From assembly GCF_937875265.1 (NCBI RefSeq), contig NZ_CALLXM010000073.1:1-25886 (forward strand): a stretch of 25,886 nt of DNA, given 5' to 3'. The notes under the pieces are model-generated. The model worked only from the letters and a program-made list of their open reading frames with translations, made no database searches and had not been told where the DNA came from. Positions 15,891-23,419 of the stretch are shown here, piece after piece. A program made the position numbers and the translations under genes. Positions within the stretch are counted from its first letter, which is position 1. Each line of letters starts with the position of its first letter. The DNA is from an uncultured Acetobacter sp. GTDB lineage: Bacteria > Pseudomonadota > Alphaproteobacteria > Acetobacterales > Acetobacteraceae.

Positions 15891-16796
15891 TCAGCCCTGA
15901 CCAAGCAGAGTTTTGAGTGGCAGAGTCAGCGGTTTGCGCGGTCGGGCCAGTGGCACATGGCCGGGGGCATCCGGCGGGTCGATCAGCGCCTGACCAAAGT
16001 CAAACACGCGCAGCAGAGTCAGGTGGTCAAGCTGGGCAAATGGCACAACCACAGGTTGACCAGGGTGCAGATAGTGCACCGTGCCAATAGGCAGTCCTGC
16101 GGGGAAAGCACCTGCCTGATCACTTGTCACGACTCGTTCACCTTCAATAGGCCGCGTATCCTGCGCGTAATACATCAGCCGTGGGAGAGCTGTATTATCT
16201 CCCCCCATGATGGCCGTAGCATGGCTGGCGTCGAGCATGACGGGCAGGCGGCTTGCAATATCGGTGATCAGCAGGATTCGGGACGAGCGCGCTCCCGTTT
16301 CCGTCACACGGCCAGCCAGACCATTGGCGGCCAATGCCACATTGCCTACATGCACGCCGCTTTCCGTTCCTGCCACCAGTAGAACGGCGCGAGCATAAAT
16401 GCCGCCGCTATCGGCCACCACGCGGCCCGTAACAAAGGCGGGGGTGGGTTCAGGAATCCAGTGCAGGGCAGTTTTTAGCGTGTCGTTTTCCCGCGTCAGG
16501 GAGACGGCAACATCATACCAGCGGCGCAGGTTTTCATTTTCAGCCTGAAGCCGGGTGTTTTCGGACGCCATACGTCCGGCCTCACGCAGATTGCTGCTCA
16601 GGGCCTGCACCCGGTTCTGGGCTGACGTCATCAGGCCCCATAAGGGAGCGAGGGCATCGGCGACCACCATGCGGGCCTGATCGGTTAGTCTGCGGTCTGC
16701 CTGACCGGCGATGACAATGCCAATGGACAGCAACACCAGCAGGGGGAGCACCAGTTTGCCGAGCGCCTGACGCATCTGGATGGAGACAGGAATCAT
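15891..16796 (-). CDS. mreC: Rod-shape-determining periplasmic protein MreC
   Basis: A 301-aa bitopic protein: TM helix at about 13-31, a coiled coil at about 55-112 (NRVQALSSNLREAGRMASENTRL and following), then the two-barrel periplasmic domain (VTGRVVADSGGIYARAVLLVAGTESGVHVGNVALAANGLAGRVTETG; SSRILLITDIASRLPVMLDAS; GERVVTSDQAGAFPAGLPIGTV). G-L-x-G-x-V and the S-x-x-x-L-I-T-D pattern are typical MreC. A basic/Pro tail ends the protein. MreC activates PBP2 and scaffolds the elongasome. The gene is separated from mreB by a 172-bp hairpin-containing spacer, unlike the close packing of the later genes. Confidence 0.94.
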   Translation of the reverse strand: MIPVSIQMRQALGKLVLPLLVLLSIGIVIAGQADRRLTDQARMVVADALAPLWGLMTSAQNRVQALSSNLREAGRMASENTRLQAENENLRRWYDVAVSLTRENDTLKTALHWIPEPTPAFVTGRVVADSGGIYARAVLLVAGTESGVHVGNVALAANGLAGRVTETGARSSRILLITDIASRLPVMLDASHATAIMGGDNTALPRLMYYAQDTRPIEGERVVTSDQAGAFPAGLPIGTVHYLHPGQPVVVPFAQLDHLTLLRVFDFGQALIDPPDAPGHVPLARPRKPLTLPLKTLLGQG

Positions 16797-16918
16797 GTGG
16801 TCTCCGCTGTTTTCAGGCGGTCAGACCCTGTGAGGGCGTTCAGGGCGTGTCTGCGTGTTCTCCACATGGAGTGGCATGCATCCTTTCCATCAGCCAAGCT
16901 GACGTATCGTGCCGTGTT

Positions 16919-16963
16919 CCTCCTTTCCGAAAAGAAGGAGACTCAGTTTTATGATAAAAGCAT
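16919..16963 (-). other. Hairpin in the mreB-mreC spacer
   Basis: CTCCTT (16920-16925) pairs with AAGGAG (16935-16940), and just beyond is a near-perfect TTTTATGATAAAA palindrome. Both lie within 50 nt downstream of the mreB stop. No intrinsic-terminator U-tract is clear. It is probably a partial terminator or an RNA processing site that keeps mreB expression higher than mreCD-mrdA-rodA; that role is inferred. Confidence 0.35.
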
Positions 16964-16968
16964 GACTA

Positions 16969-18015
16969 TTAATACATGGTTGTCAGGACGTTGCGCAGGC
17001 GCTTCATTTCTTCCAGCGCACGCCCCGTGCCCAGCGCCACGCAAGACAGAGGATCTTCCCCAACGGTTACTGGCAGGCCAGTGGCCAGACGCAGCACATC
17101 GCTCAGGCGGTAGAGCAGCGCACCGCCGCCTGTGAGCACAATGCCTTTGTCCACAATATCAGCCGCCAGTTCCGGCGGCGTGTTTTCCAATGCGGTGCTG
17201 ACAGCGTCCACAATCTGGCTCACGGGTTCCAGAAGGCTCTCGGCAATCTGGGCCTGAGAAACCTGAACTTCACGCGGGACGCCGTTAATCAGGTCGCGTC
17301 CTTTTACATCCAGCCACGGGCCAGGATCTTCAGGATCATCCGGCATCATGGCAGAGCCGAGATTGATCTTGATCCGCTCGGCAGAGCTTTCACCAATCAG
17401 CAGATTATGTGTGCGGCGGATGTAGGAGATGATGGCTTCATCCATCTTATCTCCGCCCACGCGCACGGAGCGGGCATAGACAATGCCGCCCAGAGAAATA
17501 ACAGCGACTTCCGTTGTGCCACCGCCAATATCAACAATCATGCTGCCCGAGGGTTCTGTTACCGGAAGGCCAGCACCGATGGCCGCAGCCATAGGTTCTT
17601 CAATCAGGAAGACGCGGCGTGCACCGGCACTTTCAGCGCTTTCCTGAATGGCACGGCGTTCCACGGCGGTGGAACCGGAGGGGACGCACACAATAATCTG
17701 CGGGCTGGTAAAGGCGCGACGATTGTGCACCTTGCGGATGAAATGTTTGATCATTTCTTCCGCGACATCAAAATCGGCAATCACGCCGTCCCGCATCGGG
17801 CGGATGGCGGTGATGTTTCCCGGAGTCCTGCCAACCATCAGCTTGGCGTCTTCTCCCACGGCCAGAAGTTGCTTTTTGCCTCGTACGTCGGCAATGGCCA
17901 CCACAGACGGCTCATTGAGAACAATGCCGCGTCCTTTGACGTAGACGAGGGTATTGGCAGTACCCAGGTCGATAGCCATGTCGGCGGACATGAGACCGAG
18001 CAAACGAGAGAACAT
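16969..18015 (-). CDS. mreB: Actin-like cell-shape protein MreB
   Basis: A 348-aa bacterial actin. Start at 18015 is supported by AGGAG six nt upstream. The N-terminal amphipathic membrane-binding segment MFSRLLGLMSAD precedes phosphate-1 IDLGTANTLVYVKG (15-28). IRPMRDGVIADFDVAEEMIKHFI (71-93), VPSGSTAVERRAIQESAESAGARRVFLIEEPMAAAIGAGLP (111-151), phosphate-2 VDIGGGTTEVAVISLGG (161-177) and adenosine motif TGGGALL (295-301) are all present. It polymerises on the inner membrane and directs the elongasome encoded downstream. It is the first gene of the mre cluster, with a leader of about 150 nt or more. Confidence 0.97.
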   Translation of the reverse strand: MFSRLLGLMSADMAIDLGTANTLVYVKGRGIVLNEPSVVAIADVRGKKQLLAVGEDAKLMVGRTPGNITAIRPMRDGVIADFDVAEEMIKHFIRKVHNRRAFTSPQIIVCVPSGSTAVERRAIQESAESAGARRVFLIEEPMAAAIGAGLPVTEPSGSMIVDIGGGTTEVAVISLGGIVYARSVRVGGDKMDEAIISYIRRTHNLLIGESSAERIKINLGSAMMPDDPEDPGPWLDVKGRDLINGVPREVQVSQAQIAESLLEPVSQIVDAVSTALENTPPELAADIVDKGIVLTGGGALLYRLSDVLRLATGLPVTVGEDPLSCVALGTGRALEEMKRLRNVLTTMY

Positions 18016-18171
18016 TCAGCACTCCTGGCTTGAGGGGGTACTGTGCGGGCCGTAAACGCAGGCTCGCAAATAACCGCACTCGGATAATTAGCTTGATATA
18101 TGTGTGGCAGGGATTACCGGGCTGCAACCACCCAGACAAGGCCCTGACGCAATAAACTGCCTAAATTTATA
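18016..18171 (-). promoter_or_regulatory. Upstream region of mreB
   Basis: This spacer should hold the mre-cluster promoter. On the - strand there is an A/T-rich stretch (CATATATCAAGCTAATTAT, around 18085-18105) that could contain a -10 box, and TTGCAG or TTGTCT hexamers upstream, but no pair with ideal spacing stands out. A strong SD (AGGAG) ends the region. No further structure was seen. Confidence 0.3.
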
Positions 18172-18204
18172 CAAGCCCGGTCCGGTATAGCAAAACCGGG
18201 CTTG
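18172..18204. terminator. Perfect 10-bp stem-loop downstream of leuA
   Basis: CAAGCCCGGT (18172-18181) and ACCGGGCTTG (18195-18204) are perfectly complementary around a 13-nt loop, 11 nt after the leuA stop. On the - strand (the direction of leuA) the stem is followed by TATAAATTT, a poor U-tract; on the + strand it is followed by the better TTTGCCTTTTT. It probably ends or strongly attenuates leuA transcription before mreB. Confidence 0.65.
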
Positions 18205-18214
18205 TTTGCCTTTT

Positions 18215-19804
18215 TCAGACAGTCAGCGCTTCAGGTTCCGCGCGGGTGCGTTTGACCAGCAGTTTGTTCAGCGCATGAACGTAAGCGCGCACGGCAGAAA
18301 CAACGGTATCTGCATCGGCACCCTGACCATCTACCAGTTTCCCGTCCTCTTCAAGCCGTACGGTGGTACGGGCCTGCGCATCCGTTCCTTCCGTAACAGC
18401 TCCAACGGAGAACAGGGCCAGACGGGCGTCATGCGGGAAGGCGCTGCGCAGGGCGTTGAAGGCCGCATCAACCGGGCCATTGCCTGTGGCTTCAGCCTCA
18501 ACAACCTTGCCATCCACATGCAGGGACAGCGTGACAGTGGAGGGCTTGCCGGAGCAGGACGTCAGGCTGAGTGTGCCGAAGCGGATGTGCTCGTTATCGC
18601 GCACTTCATCATCCACCAGAGCCACGATGTCTTCATCGTAGACGGCTTTTTTCTTGTCAGCCAGATCCTTGAAGCGGGCAAAGGCGTCATTCAGCTTGGC
18701 GTCATCCAGATCGCCATAGCCCAGAGCTTTCAGCTTGTCGCGGAATGCTGCGCGGCCAGAATGCTTGCCCATGATCAGGGAAGAGCGGGACCAGCCCACG
18801 CTTTCCGGCGTCATGATCTCATAGGTCGCAGCATTTTTCAGCACGCCATCCTGATGGATGCCGCTTTCATGCGCAAAGGCGTTCCGGCCAACAATGGCCT
18901 TGTTGGGCTGCACATCAAAACTGGTGATGGTGGCCAGCATGCGGGACACCTTCAGCAGGCTTTCTGACTGAATGCCGGTGGTGAAGGGATACTGGTCATG
19001 CCGTGTGCGGATGGCCATGACGATTTCTTCCAGAGCGGCATTGCCTGCCCGTTCGCCAATGCCGTTGATGGTGCATTCAATCTGCCGTGCCCCGCCGCGC
19101 ACGGAGGCCAGCGTGTTGGCCACACCCAGACCGAGGTCATTATGGTTATGGGCAGAGAAAATAACCTGATCAGCCCCCGGCACGCGCTCCAGCAGCATGG
19201 AGAAAATGCGTTCCATGTCTTCCGGCGTGGCGTAACCCACGGTGTCAGGGATATTGATGGTGGTAGCACCGGCCTTGATGGCGGCTTCCACACAGCGGCA
19301 CAGAAAGTCCGGGTCCGTGCGGGAGCCATCTTCTGCGGACCATTCCACATCGTCCGTCAGGTTACGGGCTGCCGTGTTGCCGGTGGTAATCAGGTCCAAA
19401 ACAGCCTCCGGCTCCATCCGCAGCTTGTATTTCATGTGCAGTGGAGAGGTGGAGATAAAGTTGTGAATACGCTTGCGTTCAGCCGGGGCCAGAGCCTCAC
19501 CCGCAGCAGCAATATCCTTCGCGCCACCAGAGCGGGCCAGCGCGCAGATCACAGCACCTTTGGTGTGCTTGGCAATCTGGTTAACGGACTCGAAATCCCC
19601 TTTGGACGCGACGGGGAACCCGGCTTCAATCACATCCACGCCCAGAGCAGCGAGGGCTTCCGCCATGCGCAGCTTTTCCGCCAGATTCATGGAGAACCCG
19701 GGGGACTGCTCACCATCCCGCAGCGTGGTGTCAAAAATAATGACACGGTCAGCAGGCAGATTACCAAAGGAGGGGTGGTTGATGTGTGTGGAACTGGATG
19801 ACAT
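18215..19804 (-). CDS. leuA: 2-isopropylmalate synthase
   Basis: A 529-aa enzyme condensing acetyl-CoA with 2-ketoisovalerate in the first committed step of leucine synthesis. The ATG at 19804 has AAGGA eight nt upstream and is preferred to an in-frame ATG at 19858. The HMGL-like TIM barrel carries FDTTLRDGEQSPG (24-36; catalytic Arg and metal Asp), HNHNDLGLGVAN (219-230; metal His pair) and NGIGERAGNAALEE (247-260). HESGIHQDG lies in the linker domain. The C-terminal third, from about residue 400 (RFGTLSLTSCSGKPSTVTL, then GNGPVDAAFNALRSAF), is the LeuA allosteric domain for leucine feedback. A leucine-rich leader ORF precedes it, suggesting transcriptional or translational attenuation as well. 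Confidence 0.97.
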   Translation of the reverse strand: MSSSSTHINHPSFGNLPADRVIIFDTTLRDGEQSPGFSMNLAEKLRMAEALAALGVDVIEAGFPVASKGDFESVNQIAKHTKGAVICALARSGGAKDIAAAGEALAPAERKRIHNFISTSPLHMKYKLRMEPEAVLDLITTGNTAARNLTDDVEWSAEDGSRTDPDFLCRCVEAAIKAGATTINIPDTVGYATPEDMERIFSMLLERVPGADQVIFSAHNHNDLGLGVANTLASVRGGARQIECTINGIGERAGNAALEEIVMAIRTRHDQYPFTTGIQSESLLKVSRMLATITSFDVQPNKAIVGRNAFAHESGIHQDGVLKNAATYEIMTPESVGWSRSSLIMGKHSGRAAFRDKLKALGYGDLDDAKLNDAFARFKDLADKKKAVYDEDIVALVDDEVRDNEHIRFGTLSLTSCSGKPSTVTLSLHVDGKVVEAEATGNGPVDAAFNALRSAFPHDARLALFSVGAVTEGTDAQARTTVRLEEDGKLVDGQGADADTVVSAVRAYVHALNKLLVKRTRAEPEALTV

Positions 19805-20038
19805 CTGGAGTGTCCTTGAAATCGGTCTTGTCTGGTGTCTGGCATGCACGTCAGGCACGCCGGTTTCCGCTGTTAATGCGGAAGCTCGTTCATCTTTCCC
19901 CTAAGCGCGACAGCACAAGGCCGCCCGGATCGCTCAGGGGCAGATTAGTCGGAGGAGAAGGTCCAGACGTGTGGCCACGCCGCCCGCCTGCGCCGCTTTG
20001 CGGCACAGAACAGACTCGGACGTGAACCAGACGGAATT
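19805..20038 (-). promoter_or_regulatory. leuA leader region with candidate attenuator stems
   Basis: This leader contains, in transcript order: a 9-bp stem inside the leader ORF (20008-20000 with 19996-19988, loop of three); a 10-bp stem with one G-U pair (19940-19931 with 19907-19898) that includes the leader stop codon; a 6-bp TTCCGC/GCGGAA stem (19883-19878 with 19870-19865); and a 7-bp stem with one G-U pair (19861-19855 with 19847-19841) 36 nt before the leuA start. None is followed by a clear U-tract, so control may be by translation or Rho access instead of intrinsic termination. Stems are seen; the mechanism is inferred. Confidence 0.5.
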
Positions 20039-20041
20039 CAT
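19934..20041 (-). CDS. leuA leader peptide (LeuL-like), 35 aa
   Basis: A short ORF starting at ATG 20041 and ending at TGA 19934-19936, 129 nt before leuA on the same strand. Near its C-terminus it reads TRLDLLLRLICP: five Leu in seven codons, encoded by CTG, CTT, CTC, CTC and CTA, next to an Ile. Clustered codons for the end product just before a stop codon, followed by stem-loops, are the hallmark of an amino-acid attenuator leader, as in enterobacterial leuL. The stop codon lies inside a 10-bp stem. The ribosome-binding site is weak (GGTG about 8 nt upstream). The frame is also open upstream into ctaA, but that extension is antisense-like shadow and is not supported. Confidence 0.65.
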   Translation of the reverse strand: MNSVWFTSESVLCRKAAQAGGVATRLDLLLRLICP

Positions 20042-20078
20042 GGCGGGCACCATACAGGCGGATTTTGTAAAAGCAACT

Positions 20079-21155
20079 CTAGTTTGCGCGCTGCCCGCGC
20101 AGGCAATGCAGCGCATACAGCATGACACCCAGCAGCACGGCGGCAAAGGTCTGATGCACAGCCCCGGCCCAGACCGGCACAACCAGCAGCAGGGTGGTAA
20201 CGCCCAGCGCATACTGGATCAGCACCGCCCAGCCCAGCAGCATGATGGCATTATGCGCTTTGCTGCCAAGGCCTGTGGCGCGCAGGCCCACCAGCAGAAC
20301 CGCACCAATGCTCAGGGCCGTCAGGGTGGCCAGCAGGCGGTGGTCAAACTGAATGGCGGCTTTGTTGTCCACCAGATTCATCCAGAAGGGAGAAAGACGG
20401 GCATACTCAGCCGGGATCAGGTGGCCGTCCATCATCGGGAAGGTGTTGTAAACAAAGCCTGCATGGGTGCCTGCCGTAAAACCGCCCGCAACAATGGTGA
20501 TGCAGATCAGGCAGAGCGCCAGCCAGACGAGACGCTTTGTCAGCGTGCCGCTGGCGGAGGGGGCAACACCCTGCGGTGTGGGCCAGCGGATGGAAAGCGC
20601 CGTCCAGAAAATAGCAAGATACAGGGCAAGGGCTGCGCTCAGGTGCAGGACCAGACGCACCGGTTCCACCGCCGTGCTATCCGGGCGAAAGCCGGAATGG
20701 ACCATGAACCAGCCAATGGCCCCCTGCATGGCGCCCAGAATAAAGAACACAAACAGGCGCAGCGCCAGTGCTCGGGTGATCATCCCGCGGATGGTAAACC
20801 AGATGAGCGGCAGCAGCAGCACGAGGCCCATCAGGCGGCCCCAGAAGCGGTGAATCCATTCAGCCCAGAAAATTTTCTGGAACCCTTCCAGTCCGAATCC
20901 TTCATGCTGAAGATGATATTGCGGGATGGTCTGATACAGCGCGAACAGGCGCTCCCACTCTGCATGAGACAGCGGAGGAATGAAGCCGCTGACAGGCTGC
21001 CAGTCCATAATGGACAGGCCAGACCCGGTCAGGCGTGTCACCCCGCCAATGGCAATCATGCCCAAAAGCATGAAGCACAGGAGAAACAGCCAGTTTGAAA
21101 TCAGGCGGCGATGGTTGGGGGCCATATCGGCATAGCGCGGAGGAGAGGAGGACAT
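20079..21155 (-). CDS. ctaA: Haem A synthase (COX15/CtaA)
   Basis: A 358-aa, 8-TM inner-membrane monooxygenase converting haem O to haem A for haem-A-containing terminal oxidases. The length and sequence fit the COX15 (alphaproteobacterial/mitochondrial) type. Signatures are GGVTRLTGSGLSIMDWQPVSGFIPPL (37-62), Glu99 and His102 in WAEWIHRFWGR (97-107), His171 in LVLHLSAA, FVYNTFPMMDGHLIP (235-248), His272 in QFDHRLLA and His334 in AVHQTFAA. All four haem-ligand histidines are present. AAGGG precedes the start. It is divergent from the TVP38 gene across 70 bp that hold a 22-bp palindrome. Its stop is 37 nt before the leuA leader ORF, so readthrough into leuA is possible. Confidence 0.95.
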   Translation of the reverse strand: MSSSPPRYADMAPNHRRLISNWLFLLCFMLLGMIAIGGVTRLTGSGLSIMDWQPVSGFIPPLSHAEWERLFALYQTIPQYHLQHEGFGLEGFQKIFWAEWIHRFWGRLMGLVLLLPLIWFTIRGMITRALALRLFVFFILGAMQGAIGWFMVHSGFRPDSTAVEPVRLVLHLSAALALYLAIFWTALSIRWPTPQGVAPSASGTLTKRLVWLALCLICITIVAGGFTAGTHAGFVYNTFPMMDGHLIPAEYARLSPFWMNLVDNKAAIQFDHRLLATLTALSIGAVLLVGLRATGLGSKAHNAIMLLGWAVLIQYALGVTTLLLVVPVWAGAVHQTFAAVLLGVMLYALHCLRGQRAN

Positions 21156-21185
21156 GGCACCCTTTGGCTTGTGTTGTGTCTGAGT

Positions 21186-21207
21186 AAGCAGGGTTTAAAC
21201 CCTGCTT
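21186..21207. promoter_or_regulatory. Perfect 22-bp palindrome between divergent ctaA and TVP38 genes
   Basis: AAGCAGGGTTT (21186-21196) is immediately followed by its exact reverse complement AAACCCTGCTT (21197-21207), with no spacer. It starts 31 nt upstream of the ctaA ATG and ends 18 nt upstream of the TVP38 ATG. Because both genes diverge from it, a terminator is unlikely; an operator for a dimeric regulator is more plausible. I cannot assign a regulator family. Confidence 0.55.
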
Positions 21208-21225
21208 GCGGCTGGCGGCAAGAAG

Positions 21226-21948
21226 ATGGTACCAGCCGGTAGGATGGAACAGACAAATCCCTCCACCCCCCGGCCTGTTTTACGGTTTTTACGCCCCGCC
21301 CTGATGCTGGCCTTTCTGGTGGCGGGTGCTGTGCTGCTGCGTGCCATGCCCGGCCTGCGGCATGTGCTGGACAGTACAGCCCTGCTACGGGATGGCGCAT
21401 GGGGGCGTGTGGTGTTTCTGGCCGGAGCCTCCGTCTGGTGCGCGTTTGGCCTGCCCCGGCAGGTTGCAGGCTTTGCCGCAGGGCTGGCCTATGGCGCGAT
21501 TGAAGGCGCGGTGCTGATTACCGTTGCATCCACGGCAGGGTGTGTTGCAGGGTTTTTCTGGGCCCGCTGGGGTGGCCGGCACTGGGCGCAGGCCCGGCTG
21601 GGGGCCCGTTTTGCCCGGGTGGACGCTATGCTGAGCCGCCAGCCTTTTCTGAGTATCCTGACATTACGTTTGCTCCCGGTCGGTTCGGCCTTGTTGCTGA
21701 ACCTGCTTGGCGGGGTGTCTGGCGTCGGGGTTCTGCCTTTTGCCGCAGCAACGGTGCTGGGTGGGCTGCCACAGAACGTGGTGGCCGTCTTGCTTGGGTC
21801 CGGTGTGCGGGTTGACGCTTTGTGGCAATTTGTGCTTGGCGGAGGGCTGTTTGTTGCCTCTGGCGTGCTGGGCGTGTGGTTGCTTCGTCGGGCGCAGGTG
21901 GCGCGTCTGGTGCAGGACGCAGGCCAGACCGACCAGCCGGGCGTGTAG
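21226..21948 (+). CDS. TVP38/TMEM64 family membrane protein
   Basis: A 240-aa polytopic membrane protein of the DedA/VTT (SNARE-associated) superfamily. Hydrophobic segments lie at about 24-42, 60-75, 78-105, 150-170, 170-190 and 203-222. The core ASVWCAFGLPRQVAGFAAGLAYGAIEGAVLITVASTAGCVAGFFWARWG (residues about 68-116) and FLSILTLRLLPVGSALLLNLLGGVSGV carry the superfamily's Gly-rich re-entrant helices and conserved Arg residues. The family is linked to lipid transport or scrambling and envelope integrity; the function here is inferred. An ATG at 21244 is an alternative start. It is followed by a hairpin terminator and then an MFS exporter. Confidence 0.83.
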   Translation: MVPAGRMEQTNPSTPRPVLRFLRPALMLAFLVAGAVLLRAMPGLRHVLDSTALLRDGAWGRVVFLAGASVWCAFGLPRQVAGFAAGLAYGAIEGAVLITVASTAGCVAGFFWARWGGRHWAQARLGARFARVDAMLSRQPFLSILTLRLLPVGSALLLNLLGGVSGVGVLPFAAATVLGGLPQNVVAVLLGSGVRVDALWQFVLGGGLFVASGVLGVWLLRRAQVARLVQDAGQTDQPGV

Positions 21949-21966
21949 GAGAAAGTCTCCTTCAAA

Positions 21967-21999
21967 GCAGCATCACAAAGATGCTGCATTTCTGTTCTT
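21967..21999 (+). terminator. Probable terminator after the TVP38 gene
   Basis: GCAGCATC (21967-21974) and GATGCTGC (21980-21987) form a perfect 8-bp stem with a 5-nt ACAAA loop, followed by the T-rich ATTTCTGTTCTT and, further on, GTTTTT. It lies 18 nt after the stop. The T-tract is interrupted, so efficiency is uncertain. Confidence 0.6.
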
Positions 22000-22078
22000 C
22001 GTTTTTACCACTGTCCTGACAGGGCAAGGTCCTGTTCACTCCCTCATCACCCCTCATTTTTCTTTCTGGAGCGCCACG

Positions 22079-23353
22079 ATGGCATCTGCCACCGTCTCAC
22101 GACAGCTTGTTTCTGCCGTTTTTCCGCAGGGGGTGCCGCGCTGGCTGCCCCTGCTGCTGGGGTTTCTGACGGCCGTCGGACCAATTTCAACGGATATTTA
22201 TCTGCCAGCTTTTCCTGCCATGGAGCAGTCCCTGCATACCACGGCGGGCAATGTGCAGATGACATTGTCCATCTGGTTTGTGGGGCTGGCTATCGGGCAG
22301 ATTACCATGGGCCCATTGGCTGACCGCTACGGGCGGCGCTGGCCCATGCTGGCGGGAAATCTGATTTATGGTCTGGCCTCTGCTGTCTGCGCTTTTGCTC
22401 CGGATATCGTAACCTTTTCCATCGCGCGGTTTGTGGCGTCCATCGGGGCATCTGCCAGTCTGGTTATTCCCACGGCCTGCGTGCGGGACATTGTGCCGGA
22501 CCGGAACGCCGGAGCCAGAATGATGTCTCAGCTGGTTATGGTCATGGGTGTTGTGCCTATTCTGGCCCCTATGCTGGGCGGGATGGTGGTGGCGGTTACT
22601 TCATGGCGCATCATCTTCTGGGTGTCTGCTGTGTATGGGCTGCTGTGCGTGCTGCTGGTGCTGTGGGTGCTGCCGGAAACCCTCCCGTATCAGAAGCGGG
22701 TTTCTCTTTCCCCCATGACGCTGGTCACCCGTTATCTCACGCTTCTGCGTGACCGGTCTTTCAGCTCACATGCGCTGATCACGGGTTTTTCCACCTTCAT
22801 GCAGTTCAGCTATCTGACAGCGGCGTCCTTCATCTTCATCAAGATTTTCGGGTTCACGCCGTTCCGTTTTTCCATGTTGTTTGGCGTTTTTTCCGTATTC
22901 ATGATCGGCGCATCCCAGCTGAATGGGGTGCTGGTTGGGCGGATCGACTCGGCCCGACTCCTGCTTATGGCCATACTTGTGGCCGTGCTGGGGGGCGCGC
23001 TGGTTGTGGGTGTCAGTCTCTGGGGGGATTGGTATGCAAGCCCGGAATGGCGCAAACATTATGAAGTGTGGTTCCTTATTGCGGCAATGGTGCTCACCCT
23101 CGCGCCGTCGGGCTTTATTTTCCCCAATGGTATGATGGGCGCGCTGGCAGATCACCCCAGTCTGGCAGGGGCTGCGGCAGCACTGGCAGGCACCATGCAG
23201 TATGTGCTGGGTGCTATGGCCGGTGCGGTGCTGGGGCTTTTTCCGGCAACGTCGGCTCTGCCCATGGCAGGGTGTATGTTTTTTGGTACATTAATGATGC
23301 TGGCAATGTGTGCTCTCCGGCCTGGTGGCCTGAGGAGCACAAGCGGCCACTAA
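22079..23353 (+). CDS. MFS multidrug exporter, Bcr/CflA (DHA1) family
   Basis: A 424-aa, 12-TM proton-driven exporter. The ATG at 22079 has GGAG seven nt upstream; the frame is open back to 21707, but that part overlaps the TVP38 gene. Motifs seen are GPISTDIYLPAFPAM (34-48, with the DHA1 Asp39), GPLADRYGRRWPM (motif A, 78-90), IARFVASIGASASLVIPTACVRD (TM4, motif B region with Arg), and APMLGGMVVAVTSWRIIFW (motif C plus the W-R-x-I-F-W turn typical of Bcr/CflA). Bcr/CflA relatives export bicyclomycin, chloramphenicol, sulphonamides or sugars/amino acids; the substrate here is not determinable. No regulator is adjacent except the sensor kinase downstream. Confidence 0.92.
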   Translation: MASATVSRQLVSAVFPQGVPRWLPLLLGFLTAVGPISTDIYLPAFPAMEQSLHTTAGNVQMTLSIWFVGLAIGQITMGPLADRYGRRWPMLAGNLIYGLASAVCAFAPDIVTFSIARFVASIGASASLVIPTACVRDIVPDRNAGARMMSQLVMVMGVVPILAPMLGGMVVAVTSWRIIFWVSAVYGLLCVLLVLWVLPETLPYQKRVSLSPMTLVTRYLTLLRDRSFSSHALITGFSTFMQFSYLTAASFIFIKIFGFTPFRFSMLFGVFSVFMIGASQLNGVLVGRIDSARLLLMAILVAVLGGALVVGVSLWGDWYASPEWRKHYEVWFLIAAMVLTLAPSGFIFPNGMMGALADHPSLAGAAAALAGTMQYVLGAMAGAVLGLFPATSALPMAGCMFFGTLMMLAMCALRPGGLRSTSGH

Positions 23354-23419
23354 GGCGGCTGGTGGAGCAGGGCGCAGTGTTCTGAAACCACAGGCGGCGT
23401 GAGACGGAGCTAGGACGGC

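Noticed and set aside
15558..16382. Open frame of 274 codons on the + strand opposite mreD/mreC
   Set aside because: Antisense to two well-supported genes and without domain features.
20042..20212. Upstream extension of the leader ORF to 92 codons
   Set aside because: The extra 57 codons overlap the 3' end of ctaA in another frame and have Cys/Trp-rich shadow composition; the ATG at 20041 gives a leader of typical size.
19971..21098. Open frame of 375 codons on the + strand opposite ctaA
   Set aside because: It lies fully across ctaA, is rich in Gln, His and Arg, and resembles no protein family.
21707..22078. N-terminal extension of the MFS exporter by 124 residues
   Set aside because: It overlaps the TVP38 gene and crosses its terminator; the ATG at 22079 has a good ribosome-binding site and normal family length.
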